In this document: positions 1 to 12,098 of the stretch, one piece after another
How positions within the stretch are numbered: position 1 is the stretch's first letter
Layout of the letters: every line of letters starts with the position of its first letter
Assembly: GCA_033032175.1 (NCBI GenBank)
Contig: CM065325.1
Span: 14,846,930 to 14,910,929, forward strand
Direction: 5' to 3'
DNA: 64,000 nt
Source: Saturnia japonica
Taxonomy: Eukaryota; Arthropoda; Insecta; Lepidoptera; Saturniidae
Notes under the pieces: generated by a model
What the model saw: the letters and a program-made list of their open reading frames with translations, nothing else
Told to the model about the DNA's origin: nothing
Databases searched by the model: none
Program-made: the position numbers and the translations under genes

Positions 1-279
1 TATACTAGTATATATGTAATTGATTTCTCAGAAACGGCTCCAACGATTTGGATGAAACCTTGTATTTAGATAATGTTTTACATTCCAAGTATATTTAGAT
101 GTGTGTTTTATATTCTTCTTCTTTCGGTCGCCCAGATATTTCCTTTTATATTTCTAGACATTTCCTCGTTGCAAAAAGCAAGATACAGAAATCGCTGGTT
201 AAGATTGTATTTGTGTAGGGTTTTAAGGGGTCAAATAATATTTTAAGACCTGAGACACCCAAGTTAACCTCAGTTGCAC

Positions 280-545
280 GTGGTGCACCCTGCTGAGTAA
301 TGAACGAGGAAATGGCGATAGCGGGATGGTAAAGCTGCTCAGCCGGACTGGGTCGCGTCCACCATACATGTGGCGAAAAGTCGGACGATGTGAGTCGATT
401 ATGCGCGTCGCCTGCCGGGATTGGCCGGTGTGTATATCTACATATTCAATTTTACACAGGATGCCATGACAGCGATTGACGGTAGATTGAATAATTTCTC
501 GGTGGTTACCATTGTTTCTGTGTTATATTTTGCTTGCTATCAAGT
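280..545 (+). repeat. Interspersed repeat family R2, copy 1
   Basis: This stretch shares long blocks with the reverse complement of 3175-3450, including 'gaacgaggaaatggc', 'gtggtaaa' and 'gaaaagtc'. It also shares 'accattgtttctgtgttat'-like sequence with 23275-23330. No open reading frame, terminal repeat or poly-A was found. It is an old dispersed element of unknown class. Confidence 0.6.
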
Positions 546-2140
546 TCGATTCTTAGTGGTTGCTGTCAGGTGCGATTCTGTTACTTTATCGTGCAACTAA
601 ATAGGTTTTTTTTCAAAAATATTTTTTTTTTTTGTAAAGTGTGTCAATGATTTCTTATTTATCAATAATCTATGATTCTATGATATACAAATTATTCTTT
701 ATATTTTATAGAAATCCATAAATTCAAGTTTAATTACAAAGAATCTATTCTTTCGTCTCGTATCAAAATGTGCATGTATATAAATAAATTTGGTAAATAT
801 AAATCCCAACAAAAACATACTGTAAAAACGAGTCAAGTCTCAATTCTCGATTGAGATGGTTTGTCTATAAAAAGCAGCGAAATCTCATAAACAACCAAGT
901 CTTGAAGGTGGATTTAAAAATCGATTAGTTTATCCTTTACTCGTTAAATTCCATTGTTTAGAATCTACTGAACTACTACTACTGAATCTATCTTTTATTA
1001 TATGAACTTAAACCATTTTAATTAATGACCAGACTATAAGCTTAATAATATTCTTATTACAATAATTATGTTGTGGAATTGTATATCACTTTGCATTATT
1101 TGAATAGAGCGGCAAACCGCAAGCAAGACGCAGATGCTCATTAGTTAGACAGGTACGATATTGAGTTTTCATGATTTTCATTACTTTCTAAAAAAGCTGA
1201 CTTATACAAATAAGTACATGCGAGCAATCAAGTTAATTAAAGAACTATTATTTATAGAAGTCCAAAATTTAGAATCAGATGCCATGGCTTTGAGACGTAC
1301 ATAGGAAATTATTTCGAATGCATTTATTATTGTAACACGGTATAGGATCGTTTGGCCGATCCTATTAATTAAAAATGCAGCTTAGCGTTTGAATTATTGC
1401 TGTATTTATTTTGTCGCCAGTAACCGATTACAGAATAATATATCTTCCTGTCAGTCAGTGACAGACGTCTTCTTTATCTTTTTCAAGACCTGAAAGTCAG
1501 CCAGTCTATCATAAACAAAATAAAATGTGGCTGAAGTAAGAACTATTTACTGTGATAAGTCGCCACAACGGTATTATATCTGATGGTGAGTGCAGTGTAA
1601 TCCAATAAAATTATCGACCTTCGACAGATCTACAATCCATCAGCAGTCGTTACTGCCATGCTGTCTTAAATGATTCTTCAGATTATGAAGTACTCCATCT
1701 TGTAGGAAGAAGGGAATACATTAGCCGTGAAAAATTTACTCAGCTTCACTATACAGCAGAGATAAGACGTATCAACATTCTTTGTGAGTGCCGTGATGAA
1801 GGTTACCGCAAAGCTGTGGCTCCGGAACCCAGCGCGTGCGGTTCCGTTATGCAAGGGAGAGGAAGGGATTAGATATTACCTAATTTTGGTTATGTAGTTG
1901 GATATATTTAGCCGCCGCAAAACTTCCATGGTATTTTATACTTTCCTAGAATTCCAGTGATCGAGAGCACTGGGACTTCTCTTGAGGTATCTACTATCCA
2001 ACAAAAAAAAAAATGCGTGCGGGTCGCGGAACACTCGGTTGGAACTAAGTTCCTAGCCTTTAACCAATTAGCCTATGACTAGGCACAGCCAAATAGCATA
2101 CGCGCTATGAATAACCGTATAGAGTATAGAAAGGGTTGTG
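546..2140. other. AT-rich intergenic DNA, no gene seen
   Basis: No coding signal or recognisable complete element was seen. A short hairpin ('taggatcg', 6-nt loop, 'cgatccta') lies near 1342-1363. Traces of R2-like 'tcgacagatc' sequence occur near 1620. Otherwise it is unremarkable. Confidence 0.5.
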
Positions 2141-2149
2141 ATGGAAAAT

Positions 2150-2290
2150 TTTTGCAATTTTTTTCACCTATCATCCGAAAAGTCCGTACCAAAAAATCAT
2201 CCAAATGTGTTCACAAACAAAGAAGTTATGGCTAAAAATCCATTAAAAAAAGACATTCAAACTGAGTGACTTCCGTTTTTTTTAAAGTGG
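2150..2290 (-). repeat. Interspersed repeat family R3, partial copy
   Basis: The segment contains 'acaaacaaagaagttatggc', the reverse complement of the core 'gccataacttctttgtttat' that recurs at 5630, 32500, 38230, 47130 and 59390. It is a decayed partial copy of an AT-rich dispersed repeat of unknown class. Confidence 0.55.
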
Positions 2291-2609
2291 GTTAAAAACC
2301 ATTTCCAGCCTTCGTAAAGCCCCAAATAAAATTTTAATAATACCGAGTAATTTGATGACTTAGTATTTTATTGTGTACGTTACGTGGAAAAAAAAAAATG
2401 GCTCCGGTGAGAGTCTGACCTATGGACCTTTGCATTTTTTAACCTTGACCGGTCGTGTAGACGGACTGAACGAAATTATTATGTATATAATACCTACCGA
2501 CTGCATAATGTTTCTATCAAATAGCCTCAGTGAACGATTACATTATTATAAGTAGGTACATGGTTTTCATTCTGCGCTCAAAAACGTTCAAATTGTAAGC
2601 ACTATTTAT

Positions 2610-2775
2610 TTTTCTACAGTCTCATCTGATGTTAAGTGTCACCGCCAAGATGGTAGCACGCTAAGCCTAGTGGAAAAACTGGATCTCGAGTGCAGCTGCC
2701 AGAACACACCTATTGGTGTTTGGCGACGGACTTTCAACTTGTGGGTGGGACTTTAAACATCACGCGCTCGAGACG
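2610..2775 (-). repeat. tRNA-derived SINE family S2, 3'-part copy
   Basis: It matches the copies at 6008 and 41549: 'ctcatctgatgttaagtg', 'cacgctaagcctagtgg', 'gaacacacctattggtg', 'ttggcgac'. The tRNA-like head, which would lie to the right in this orientation, is missing here. The other copies place the SINE on the minus strand. Confidence 0.6.
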
Positions 2776-3174
2776 ACTTCTTTTTAAATAACTTTACAAG
2801 ATTTCAAGTTAATTTTTATTTTCCCAACCTACTTACAACTTTAATATATAATTATTGAATTAAAACGATTGAAAATACAAAGAAAAAATATAAACATCAT
2901 ATATCTGGTAGGTATAGACTTGAGATGGGTAGGGATATATTTTTTATATTGTTCTATGGCCCTTTTGGTATTATATATGCTACAATTCTGCCAGTGTCAT
3001 GTTACGTCGCCAATTCTCACGGAGGGAGTCATCATAAAATAAGCTGAAGAAACTTGAATTGGGATCAAAGTTGACTTTAAATCATCAGCTAATTTCTAAA
3101 ACAAAAAAAAATACGAACCTCAATTAAAGTACGTAAGTAAGTTAAGTAACTGTAGCATGGCAAATTGAAGACAC

Positions 3175-3450
3175 TGTTCCTGGTGGTGAATAGAGTATAA
3201 TCAAAACACAACGGTGACTACCGAGAGATCATAATCTATCGACAGTCGGCACCGTTATGCAGGCTTGCATACATATAACTAGATATGCTCAGGCTGATCT
3301 CTAAACGTGACATGAAAAAGCGAGTCACTATGACGGACTTTTCACCATATGCATGGTGGTCGCGACTCAGTTGGGTAAAACAGCCCTATTAATTACCACC
3401 CTGGTATTGCCATTTCCTCGTTCGCTGCTCAGTATGGTGTTCTTCTTGTA
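3175..3450 (-). repeat. Interspersed repeat family R2, copy 2
   Basis: This is the reverse-complement counterpart of 280-545, sharing 'gccatttcctcgttcgctgc', 'gacttttc' and 'gtggtcgcgac'. It also has 'caaaacacaacggtgac' in common with 23285-23300 inside Neurexin intron 1. Confidence 0.6.
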
Positions 3451-3544
3451 GGTGAGGTCGGCTTGAGCGTCTGAGTTGTAAAGATGTAATTGAACACCCC
3501 TTACACGTATGTAAAACATAATCATTTTCATCATTATATTAATA

Positions 3545-3886
3545 CGTGAAGCAAAAACTTTGTACCCCCTTTTAAGAGTATTGCGTGCACGGAAGACTGA
3601 GATTTGGCATGGTTAAAGTTTATATGGAGATGGAGTGCAAAAAGCTAAAATATATCCATAATATTTCTTACTAATATATTAAATTAAATATATTAAAACT
3701 GCGAATCCTAAACGGACCAGTGCCATTGAACTTACACCCCCCAAAAAATTGACATTGTCACTCAATGAAAAGTGACAGCTAGTGCTATAATATTCATTGT
3801 TTAGGTTCATACTGCAAATGTCAAACAGAAAATAGTCTATGATTAAAAAGTCGCTGATCGAATTCTGATCATTGGGCGACCACTAG
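3545..3886 (+). mobile_element. Non-autonomous Helitron-like element H4, copy 1
   Basis: The copy shares 'gatttggcatggttaaag', 'agctaaaat', 'tgcgaatcctaa', 'tgtcactcaa' and 'cattgtttaggttcat' with minus-strand copies at 19412 and 52747. The 3' end has a small inverted repeat around 'gatcgaattctgatc' followed by CTAG next to a host T. That fits Helitron termini (hairpin, then CTRR, inserted between A and T). No protein is encoded. The 5' boundary is approximate. Confidence 0.5.
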
Positions 3887-4542
3887 TTAGGTATAAATAG
3901 ATGAGAAATCATGCATATGTACACATATACTATAAAAGTACTAATTAAAGTCGGATTTTATTTATATTTACGCAGAAGGGTTGATAAAAGGGGTAAACGA
4001 GAAGTTAAGGAGGGTTTTCATGTAGGCGGAGCGGGAAATTTTTTAGAGAGGTAACTATATAAAGAGCATTGCATATAGGGTCTCCAAAATCTAAACCACA
4101 TTATTTCTCGTCATTGACAATTATTAATCTCAATTATATTATACCAGAGAAAGGACTCTGGTGTTTCGGGGGGAACGTTAAATCAGATTTTAAATCTTTC
4201 AATACATATATAGCAAGTAGAAACTTGAAATCAATCTAAATAATCGAAATATATTATACGTAATTGATAATTGAAAAAGAATGTTTGCTTATGTAGGCAC
4301 TCGCTACACTATACTCAAATATTATACATATAAGGTCTACATATTTTTAACACTATTTGAAATCCTTGGTTAGAAGGTACGCGCGGCCTCGGAAATTCGC
4401 TGTGATTGGTCACTTCAAGGACATTCGAAGGATAAACTAAGTTATGTTTGTATAACCCTTAAGAATTTACAGCCTACTATACGAAACTGTTGTGGAGTGA
4501 ACAGATATGTCAATGAACTTAATTTTAGGTTAATTGTTTTCA

Positions 4543-5030
4543 TCTATATACAATTAACAAAATTGAAGTGTCTGTTTGTAATGTCAAAATAACAGTTATT
4601 TTACTAGATTCATATGAAAGTATATACGATACCAATAACACAAAATCCATTTTTGTCTGTCTGTCTGTTTGTTCCGGGTAATCTCCGAAGCGGTTGGACC
4701 GATTTTGATGGGACTTTCACTGATAGATAGCTGATGTTATAGGGAGTAACTTAGGCTACTTTTATTTAAAATAATTAGGATACCGCGCAAAAAAACTAAT
4801 GGTTAATCAATTCGGGCGTTTAAATGGCTTACGCTGAGTAAACTATAAGAGATGTACCAAATTAATGTAGGAAACAATTGTAGACACTAAAAAGTCACCG
4901 AGAGTATACGTCTATCTTCTAAGGAACACCCGCAATAAGCATTTTTGTCTTTAAAGTAGCCGGGAGCGGGGGAGTAATATTCGAGCGAGCATTCTGTAGC
5001 CCACGTGAGCGAATCCACAAGCACAGCTAG
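4543..5030 (+). mobile_element. Non-autonomous Helitron family H1, complete copy
   Basis: It begins 'TCTATATACAATTAAC...TTGAAGTGTCTG' and ends '...CACAAGCACAGCTAG|T'. TC at the 5' end and CTAG at the 3' end are the classic Helitron termini. Internal landmarks shared with the other H1 copies are 'tgtctgtttgttccgggtaa', 'ccgattttgatgggactttc' and 'gcatttttgtctttaaa'. No Rep/helicase is encoded, so it depends on an autonomous relative for movement. Confidence 0.75.
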
Positions 5031-5247
5031 TAGTAAATAAAACTTAAAATCCTAATAAAAATGTTTGCAACTTCGTTTTCCTAACCTGTGGTAGAGTTTT
5101 GACATTTATAATTGCTTTCTTAGGGTCTAAATTGATCGAAGTCTTTAGTTAAATAGATTATATCTCAAATAGTAAAGTTTCTATGTTAGAACATACATAA
5201 ATTAAAAACAAATAAATCAAATTTGAAAATGCTTTTCGTATTCATGC

Positions 5248-5330
5248 GCCTTGTGGCGTAGTAGTGGTAAGTCCTACAAGGTCGCGGGTTCGATGCCCGC
5301 AGATAACTGACTTTTGTGTGATGTAGCGAA
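5248..5330 (+). repeat. tRNA-derived SINE head fragment
   Basis: An A-box-like 'tggcgtagtagtgg' is followed by a B-box-like 'gcgggttcgatgcccgc', spaced as in a tRNA gene. The acceptor stem and CCA-side pairing do not close, so it reads as a SINE head rather than a tRNA gene. Confidence 0.5.
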
Positions 5331-5589
5331 CTGACTATTAAATTTTGCTTAGCTTGGGATTAAATTCATGTGGGAAATTGTGTCTCTATATTTATTATTA
5401 TGTTGTTATGATATGTTTAGAACTGAACCCACGGAACGATATATATTGAACATTACTACATTTTTCTATTGGGGCTAAGCAATAATTATAATGTTACAAT
5501 AAATAACACAATTTTTACCTGAAAAGAAAATAAACTACAATTATTTTGAAGTCCAATGCCAATGAAATTGACTTCAAAAAAAGACTGAG

Positions 5590-5800
5590 GTAACTCTATT
5601 CGAATGTATATTTTATTTATGAATGTTCAGCCATAACTTCTTTGTTTATGAACCGATTTGGTTGATTCTTTTTTTGTTTGATACCTCAAGGCTGGTCTTA
5701 TTTTTATTTTATTGACGTTGGACCTTGAATTTTCAAGATATTGTAGAAAACTCCTCAAAATTATTGAAGTTGGTTTTTTCTCTTTTGTTTGGGCAGCTCA
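5590..5800 (+). repeat. Interspersed repeat family R3, copy
   Basis: Contains 'gccataacttctttgttta', 'gaaccgattt', 'atacctcaag', 'attgacgttgga' and 'ctcctcaaaattattgaag'. The same order occurs at 59340-59560 and, reversed, at 46980-47200. No coding capacity is seen. Confidence 0.65.
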
Positions 5801-6007
5801 GTCTGAAAATGTGGCCAGATCCAGCTAAAGAGTGGCAACACTGCGATAACTCCACTTAATTGCTGATCATGGAACGCGGAACACCTAACCGTGCTACTAT
5901 TACAAGTGTTATTATTAACTTGTGTATGGTGGTCGCGCTCATGTCGAACATAATTGCCGTGCCCTACTCTTTGACTTCTGATTGCTATAAAGTACTATTT
6001 TTTATCG

Positions 6008-6237
6008 CTATAGGTTTTATGGCCACAATCTCACCTGATTTTAAGTGACGATGTGGCCCAAGATGATATTATAATTAAGTCTAGTAGACGACTGGCTGTC
6101 AAGTGCAGCTGCCGGAACACACCTATTGGTGCTTGGCGACATATTTTCAACTTAAGGATGGTAGCCAGCCAGGCGGGCATTAGAAAAAGCTACGACGCGA
6201 AGTCCGTACACGTTACTAACTAAGCCATAATTGCTTC
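6008..6237 (-). repeat. tRNA-derived SINE family S2, near-complete copy
   Basis: Read on the minus strand it begins with a degenerate tRNA-like head (reverse complement of 'actaactaagccataattgc') and runs through 'cgaagtccgtacacg' to the tail 'caatctcacctga'. All six S2 copies seen in the window lie in this orientation. Confidence 0.6.
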
Positions 6238-7339
6238 AGAATACCTAATTATCTATCTAATAATAGTGGATGTTAAAGTAAATTGCATATATATAAAGTC
6301 ATGTTTCATCTTTGTAAAGGTCAATGCATGTATGCATATTTACATAATAATATAAATAATAATTAATATATCCAAATATATCGATGAAATTCGTCCATCA
6401 ATTCTGTGTATTGTTCGAACGATCATACGTGTCTTAATGAACGAACGGCGATTGATTCATTCGATCGTTCAGCGTGCTCGTTCAACCGGTCGTAAATCGT
6501 TCACCTCTTACAAATCTGTTCACATTTCAGTAATGCCTAATGGTGTATTTACACTGATGTTTTCTTCAATGCAATCTAAATATTTATGAAAGGGGAGTAT
6601 CGAATTATTTATGAATATAACATTTTTATGTATTTCAACCATACATGTATCAGCTTATCAATAAACAACAAGTTTTGATGACGGGTTTGGATTCAAAATC
6701 AAAAATATTGGAAATTCCTTGTTTTCAGTATTATTATTATTATTTGTTATATATCTATTGTTAAAAAACCACCCTTCGTGCCTAATTTCAAGATCTGCGG
6801 GAAGTACTCTATAGGTTTTGATAATCGACCCGTGAGCGGAATTTTAATTATGAAGTGCCCGTATCTCTTTAATACGTTAACCTAGAAACTGGATTTTTTA
6901 AAGCAGCATGTAGTCATATACCTTACTATATGATATTAATTTCAACATACGGAAAGACGGACGGACAAAGTGATCTTATTACGGTTTCGTTTTTTTCATT
7001 ATGATTTATGAGGTACTGAACCCTAAAATGGTAGAATAATAAAAGGTTTATAACAGTTTTTATTTTATATCCTAAATTAATTTACAAACTGTATATATGT
7101 ATAATAAATATCGTATCATGAAATTTATGTATAATTTAGATATCCAAAGTGCTTCTCTAAATAATTTGAAATGAGATCCGGGAAACAATTCGATAATACA
7201 TTCCGCTTGAATGTGGCGTCCGGGATAACATTGGTGGCAAACTGGCGACTCGGAATTCTACCTAATTTAATTATGCAACTACGAATTCTGTGAGCCATTT
7301 TACATGGCAACATTCTGATTTATTAGAAGCTAAGTGTTC
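6238..7339. other. Intergenic DNA with a GAACGATC-rich patch
   Basis: No gene is seen. At about 6405-6500 several self-complementary 'gaacgatc', 'cgatcgttc' and 'gaacgaacg' motifs cluster, which could be the remains of a small inverted-repeat element. The rest is AT-rich with a short ATT microsatellite near 6731. Confidence 0.45.
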
Positions 7340-7956
7340 CATTTTATCCGACAAAAGTCTTTTTGTTTAAACTCGTATATCTTTGGAACCACCAATCGGA
7401 TAAAAAAAATTCTTTGTGTATATAATAGCCAGACTCTCGAGAAATAGTATAGGCTATTTAAAATTAGGCTACAGTTCCCAGATAGCCTTAAATATTGATT
7501 TTTGTTAAGTAAGTCGGAAGTCGAGGCTCTCCCGAAGTGATTTAACCGCCTGCGCTGGTGTAATCTTTATTGACACGGAAATACAATATTCTACAATAAT
7601 ATTGGTCCTTAGTATATCTAAAAAAAGTCAGCGATTGCATACTATGCCTATCTCTTATACATAAGTCTCAAGGTATTTTGTGACAAAGATTTGTTGAAAA
7701 TTAAAAAGTGATATATAAGCATTATTTTTAGACATGGCATATTAATCGTTACAAATAAAAGTTAAGTACTTCATCATAAAGACAATTTTATGAAGTTAAA
7801 TTTTGCTCTTTAGAGTATGCTATTTGGACACATAGTTTAGGAGATAATAAAAAAATAAAATAATTTGTACTTGCGGGAAGAACAATTATGATAGCGTTGG
7901 CGGCGCGATGTTTCTCGGATAAAATTAACACGGGTGAAACCGTGGGGCACAGCTAG
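7340..7956 (+). mobile_element. Non-autonomous Helitron family H2, copy 1
   Basis: The 3' end is 'acacgggtgaaaccgtggggcacagCTAG|T', a small hairpin followed by CTAG. The interior matches the reversed copy at 47934-48566: 'gtcggaagtcgaggctctcc', 'gcctgcgctggtgtaa', 'tttgtgacaaagattt', 'aattttgctctttagagtat'. The 5' end is worn and its position is approximate. Confidence 0.65.
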
Positions 7957-8429
7957 TAATAAATAAAGCAAATATAGTCTATGACATTAGTCCGTAAGTA
8001 ATCTGCATAAGAAAGGTTGTGATATAGTCTAACATAAATACAGCTTGCATGACGTTTATAGCCCACAATTATCTTATCTCATTTTAACCCTCAGACAGAC
8101 AGCAAATACCAGGACCTTATTATCATAGTCCGCCCCAGGGAAGACTCTTCTTTTTTAGCTTGTCCATGCCCAAAATTTTACAAACGTCACAAGTTTTATT
8201 CCGTTTTCTCGCCACCTGGAAATCTTTTTTAGCTTCTCGGTAAACAAAACAAAAACAACAGGGATCTTAATCGATATTGAAAAGTAATATTAATATTGCG
8301 TACCAGGATAATATTTATCTGGTACATGGTTTAAGAATTTCAAACCTAGTAATTTATCTAAATTACAAAAACGTAAAATATGTTTTGTTCGTAATTTTCT
8401 GCAGTTGAATTGGTAATAACTACATAAAT

Positions 8430-8615
8430 CACTTTACTTACTAAAGTGGTAAACAAACATACGTCCAGCTTGATGTAAGCGCCACCGTAGCTTATGCATG
8501 CTTGTAATATCACAGGCATCACTAGCGTGTTGCTGATCTTGGACCCCCCCCCCCCCCCTATCCCCACCTCAAGGAGCTCTAGAAACATTACTCACCGCAG
8601 GAACACAACACATGG
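8430..8615 (-). repeat. LINE 3'-tail fragment, family R5
   Basis: Matches 14340-14570 and 54866-55000 in 'ggtaaacaaac', 'gcttgtaatatcac' and 'ctcaccgcaggaacacaacac'. At 54866-55660 the same tail is joined to reverse-transcriptase coding sequence, which identifies the family as a LINE. A run of 15 C at 8544-8558 lies inside. Confidence 0.55.
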
Positions 8616-9059
8616 TCACTTGTTCAAATAAATTTCTCTATTCTGCTTCTCTTCCACCTTCACCTACCACCGTATTTCACTTAACTTGATCGTTCGACTA
8701 TATTTCTTGTACACACCTTCTTATATTGTGATATTACCTTTCCTAAGACTACCGAGAGATCAGAACCGTGAAATTATGAGTTACGTATATATTTCCCACC
8801 TTTGAAGGCTTTATTGCCTCAGGTGCCATCTCTGCCGTGTTTGAAGGATTCCCATCCGTCTCTAAAGTTGCAACACAAAGGAGACAAACAAGGGCCCTGA
8901 ACATCTTCAAGTACGTCACCAATTAATGTTGTTACAAGACTTCATAATTCTATGTTTTATTATTCAAAGACAAAAACGGTTACCTGCCTTTTGTCTATAC
9001 TCGTACATAAGTGTTATTTGAAGTTTGTTTTGAGTATTTATAGAGTCATATAATATGAG

Positions 9060-9588
9060 CCGTCGATCGGGCACATACGCGAACCGTGCTGCCCCCTCTC
9101 CCGGTTATTTTATAGACAAAAATGTTTATTATAGTGAGCCTTCGAATCTCAAATACATATAGTCAAAGTCATTTTGTCCAAAACCGACTTTAAACGCTGT
9201 CTTACTTATTTTCACGGGATCTATCGATCTGTGTATTTCAAATTTTGATATCTCAATAAAAATGTCTTTTACTACTCAGTTTATTTAGCAACCAAATTCA
9301 GTTTTTCATTTATTTGTTGTCGTACTTGACATTCTAGTCGTTGGTCAATTATCGTAAATGAAGTCTTTGTTTGAACATTGCTTATACAACTTTTTTTTTT
9401 GCATAAAAATAGACCGTCAAAGTACGTTCAACCGTTTCGGCGATTAAATGGGGCAAATAGGCAGCTAGTTAAACGGACAAAAAAAGGTGTTTTGTTATAA
9501 GTACTGTATACACTTTCATATGCATTTAGTAAAAAGTTGTTATTTTGACATTACAAATAGACAAAATCAATTTTATTAATTGTATAGA
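9060..9588 (-). mobile_element. Helitron family H1, degenerate copy
   Basis: The left part (9060-9150) has H1 3'-end sequence in reverse ('ccgtcgatcgggcaca', 'ctcccggttattttatagac'). The right part (about 9390-9588) has the H1 5' end in reverse ('actttcatatgcatttagta', 'caattttattaattgtataGA'). The middle does not match other H1 copies and may be an insertion or a diverged core. Confidence 0.55.
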
Positions 9589-9594
9589 TATAAC

Positions 9595-9865
9595 TGCCTC
9601 GTTAGCCTAGTGGTCGTAAGCGCGAGTGCTATGAGCGAGGCCCTGGGTTCGAATCCCAGGTCGAGCAAAGGGTTATTAGGTTTTTCCTACGAAATTCTCA
9701 GTAGCAGCTCGGAATTTGGTTTAGTACCCGATTAATGGCAATAGGCTCGCCCCCTATTACATGGGACTAAAACATACTCGGTGAACTGCCGGTGTACATG
9801 TACACCTCTGCCTAACCCTTGGGGGAGTACAGGCGTGATGGTATGTTATGTTATGTTATATAGAA
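9595..9865 (+). repeat. tRNA-derived SINE family S1, complete copy
   Basis: A tRNA-like head has A-box 'tagcctagtggtcgtaagc' and B-box 'gggttcgaatccc'. The body contains 'cgaaattctcagtagc', 'aggctcgccccctattacat' and 'cctctgcctaacccttggg'. It ends in a short 'atgtt' tandem repeat. It was inserted immediately next to the H1 Helitron end. Copies in the opposite orientation lie at 53905 and 56617. Confidence 0.75.
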
Positions 9866-10189
9866 TAACCACTCAATTTGGTTGGTTTATACTATCGTTA
9901 TGTCAATATAAAGGTTTGGTTGGTTCTTATAATCAATCTATGTCTAGAAAAGGAAACTAGCACTTAAGTGGAACTGCCGGAATACGCTGAGAGGTGATTA
10001 ACAACTCGACTATGGTAACTAAAAAATCCAGGAATACAAAATGCAGCCATATTATAGCTGAATATTTTTTCCTTCCCCCAAAATTTAAGCAGTTTGTATA
10101 ATTCCAATCAAGCATCGAATAGGACAAAGCTATTATCTATGCTTGAAAAAAAAAACTAGTTTATTACATACTACTGCATTAATGGTAAT

Positions 10190-10418
10190 CAAGAATTTGT
10201 TTGTTTGTTTGAAAGCGCTTATCTCTGTAATTATTAGGTAGAATTGAAGAATTCTTTTTGAATTTAATAGCCTACTTATTGCGCAGAGTTTAACTACTAT
10301 ACAAAAATGTAGGTTAAAAAGATTATGCAAGAACGAATTAATAGTTCAGGAAGGATGTTTGGCGCGGTGCGGGGTATTGACGGCCAAAGAGAACAGAAAC
10401 CGCGGGTCACAGCTTGTA
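10190..10418 (+). mobile_element. Short Helitron-like element H3
   Basis: The 5' part 'ttgtttgtttgaaagcgctt' matches the H3 start at 17940, and the 3' part has 'accgcgggtcacagCTTG|T', a decayed CTAG terminus. It is internally deleted relative to 17915-19253. Confidence 0.5.
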
Positions 10419-10589
10419 TTATCTGTGGAAAAGAAATTTTATTTTTAACTTGTTTATATTTTTACATAAACTTCCGATAGAGTTGTGTAATTGACTAATG
10501 CGCTCTACCAATGACAAGCCCTTGTGACATGGAAACTTTGGCATAAATACGTTTGTAAGGCCTATCGACAAATCCACTAGTTAGTTTTG

Positions 10590-10908
10590 CGATAGTTTGT
10601 GTAGAAATACTTTCAAATCACTAAATACACATACACATGGTTCCTTCCTTCCTCCCAGGAGGAAGGGAATATGTCTATGCGTATATATTGGTTAGCTCGA
10701 ATCATAGAAGTAGCGACCTATCCGCATGCGCGACGACCGCCCGAGCCGAGGTCCGACCACTTTGGCACCCTCGTGCGAGTCGTCCAAATCTTTCGCGGTT
10801 GAGTGCCTTCTCCGCTCGCCCTCAAGTCCGGTGAAGCTGTAAAAGCCGCAGCGGCTTCAGGGCCTCTAAGACTAACAGTATAGACAGTTCTAAAAAAAAA
10901 AAAAAAAA
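10590..10908 (+). repeat. Poly-A-ended repeat family R4, copy 1
   Basis: Contains 'cctcccaggagg', 'cgaccgcccgagccgaggt', 'cggtgaagctgtaaaagcc' and 'actaacagtatagacagt', then a poly-A run. Four other copies lie at 17270, 43975, 51265 (reversed) and 61475. The poly-A end indicates retrotransposition. The GC-rich interior may descend from a LINE 3' region or a SINE. Confidence 0.65.
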
Positions 10909-11654
10909 AAACTATCGACAGATCAGAAATTGTCTAGTCGCAGACATGGCACGACACTGGTCTGAATTGTCTGCACAATTTCTTATTTGCTCCCGTATAG
11001 AATAATTAGAGCAGTGCATTGTGTGTTTTTAACGAAAAATTATTGCAATATTTAATATTGGTACGCGAACTGGGGTAAAATTTCCGTGAGTTTTTTCATT
11101 CGTATTCGTACCTTTATTTAAGAAGCACGGCCATTAGCTATGACGCCAAGATCCGCCTTTGCATGTAATTATTATTATGAAATGCAAAAAAGATCAAATA
11201 ATAGTACTGAGACCTGTCAGAGAAATTTTTAAATAAAACTACGATTTGTGTATGAATCTAATTATTTTTTGGGTACTACAGTATGAACATAAAACCAAAG
11301 TACAACAATTGTTAAAAAAATTACGCCTTCGTTATCGGTCGCGCGTAAAGACAACATTCCTTCACCGCAACAAATCTGTAGTTAACCGTAGGATGTAAAT
11401 CCGCTGTGAAATTTTAACCGCAGTGCGCACTCTTCTATGTAATTTTACAGTTCACAAATGCGAAAAAAATGCGTACGGAAATATAACGCAGTGCGCGCTA
11501 GCTCTAATGAAAGCTGAAAGGAGGAGCTTTCGTCGGGGTAAAACCAAGATACTCGCAACGCTAATCCCTGGGCTTCCCATCGGAGCTTAGCGTATACCAA
11601 ATTAAGTTCATTATTCTGCTACCAGTTGTGTATTGAGGGTATTCAAGCAAGGGC

Positions 11655-12098
11655 CCATTTGGGAGCATTCAAGTATTACGTAACGAAATTTTTGAAGATT
11701 CTTGAGCCTCCCTCCCCCCCATGTAACGCGCCGTAACATTTTTCTGTGTACCCCTCCTTCAACATTACGTAACACCCAAGTCAGCTATACAGCATGAGAG
11801 CTATTATAGGCCAAGAACAGCTGATCATGAAAATCACCCTTTTTTTGAGGACATTACAGTATGAACTCACTTTAACAACACTGACTACAGCAATACAGTC
11901 GAGGAATTCCCCGTAAAATATAAACGAAAAGGATTGCGTACTTAGGAAATTTTAATTAACTAGTTTTTGATTTAAAAAAAAAACAATGTTAAGAAACGCG
12001 TTGTTCGAACCCCCCCACCGCCCTTGTAACGCATCGTAACGTTTTACAAAAACCACCCAAATTGCGTTACGTAAAACTTGAACCCTCTTTTGCACTAT
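11655..12098. mobile_element. MITE family M2, copy 1
   Basis: Both ends carry an imperfect inverted repeat of 'gttcaagtattacgtaacg'. The interior matches copies at 23527 and 61862 ('aacacccaagtcagc', 'gcatgagagct', 'actgactacagcaataca', 'gattccccgtaaaa'). It is about 445 bp with no open reading frame, so it is a non-autonomous DNA transposon. Confidence 0.65.

Noticed and set aside
8544..8558. Run of 15 C as a functional G-quadruplex on the minus strand
   Set aside because: A single homopolymer inside a LINE-tail repeat. Such runs are also error-prone in sequencing.
9595..9660. tRNA gene with A-box and B-box
   Set aside because: The stems do not close into a full cloverleaf, and the sequence continues into a repeat body found at several other places. 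It is a SINE head.
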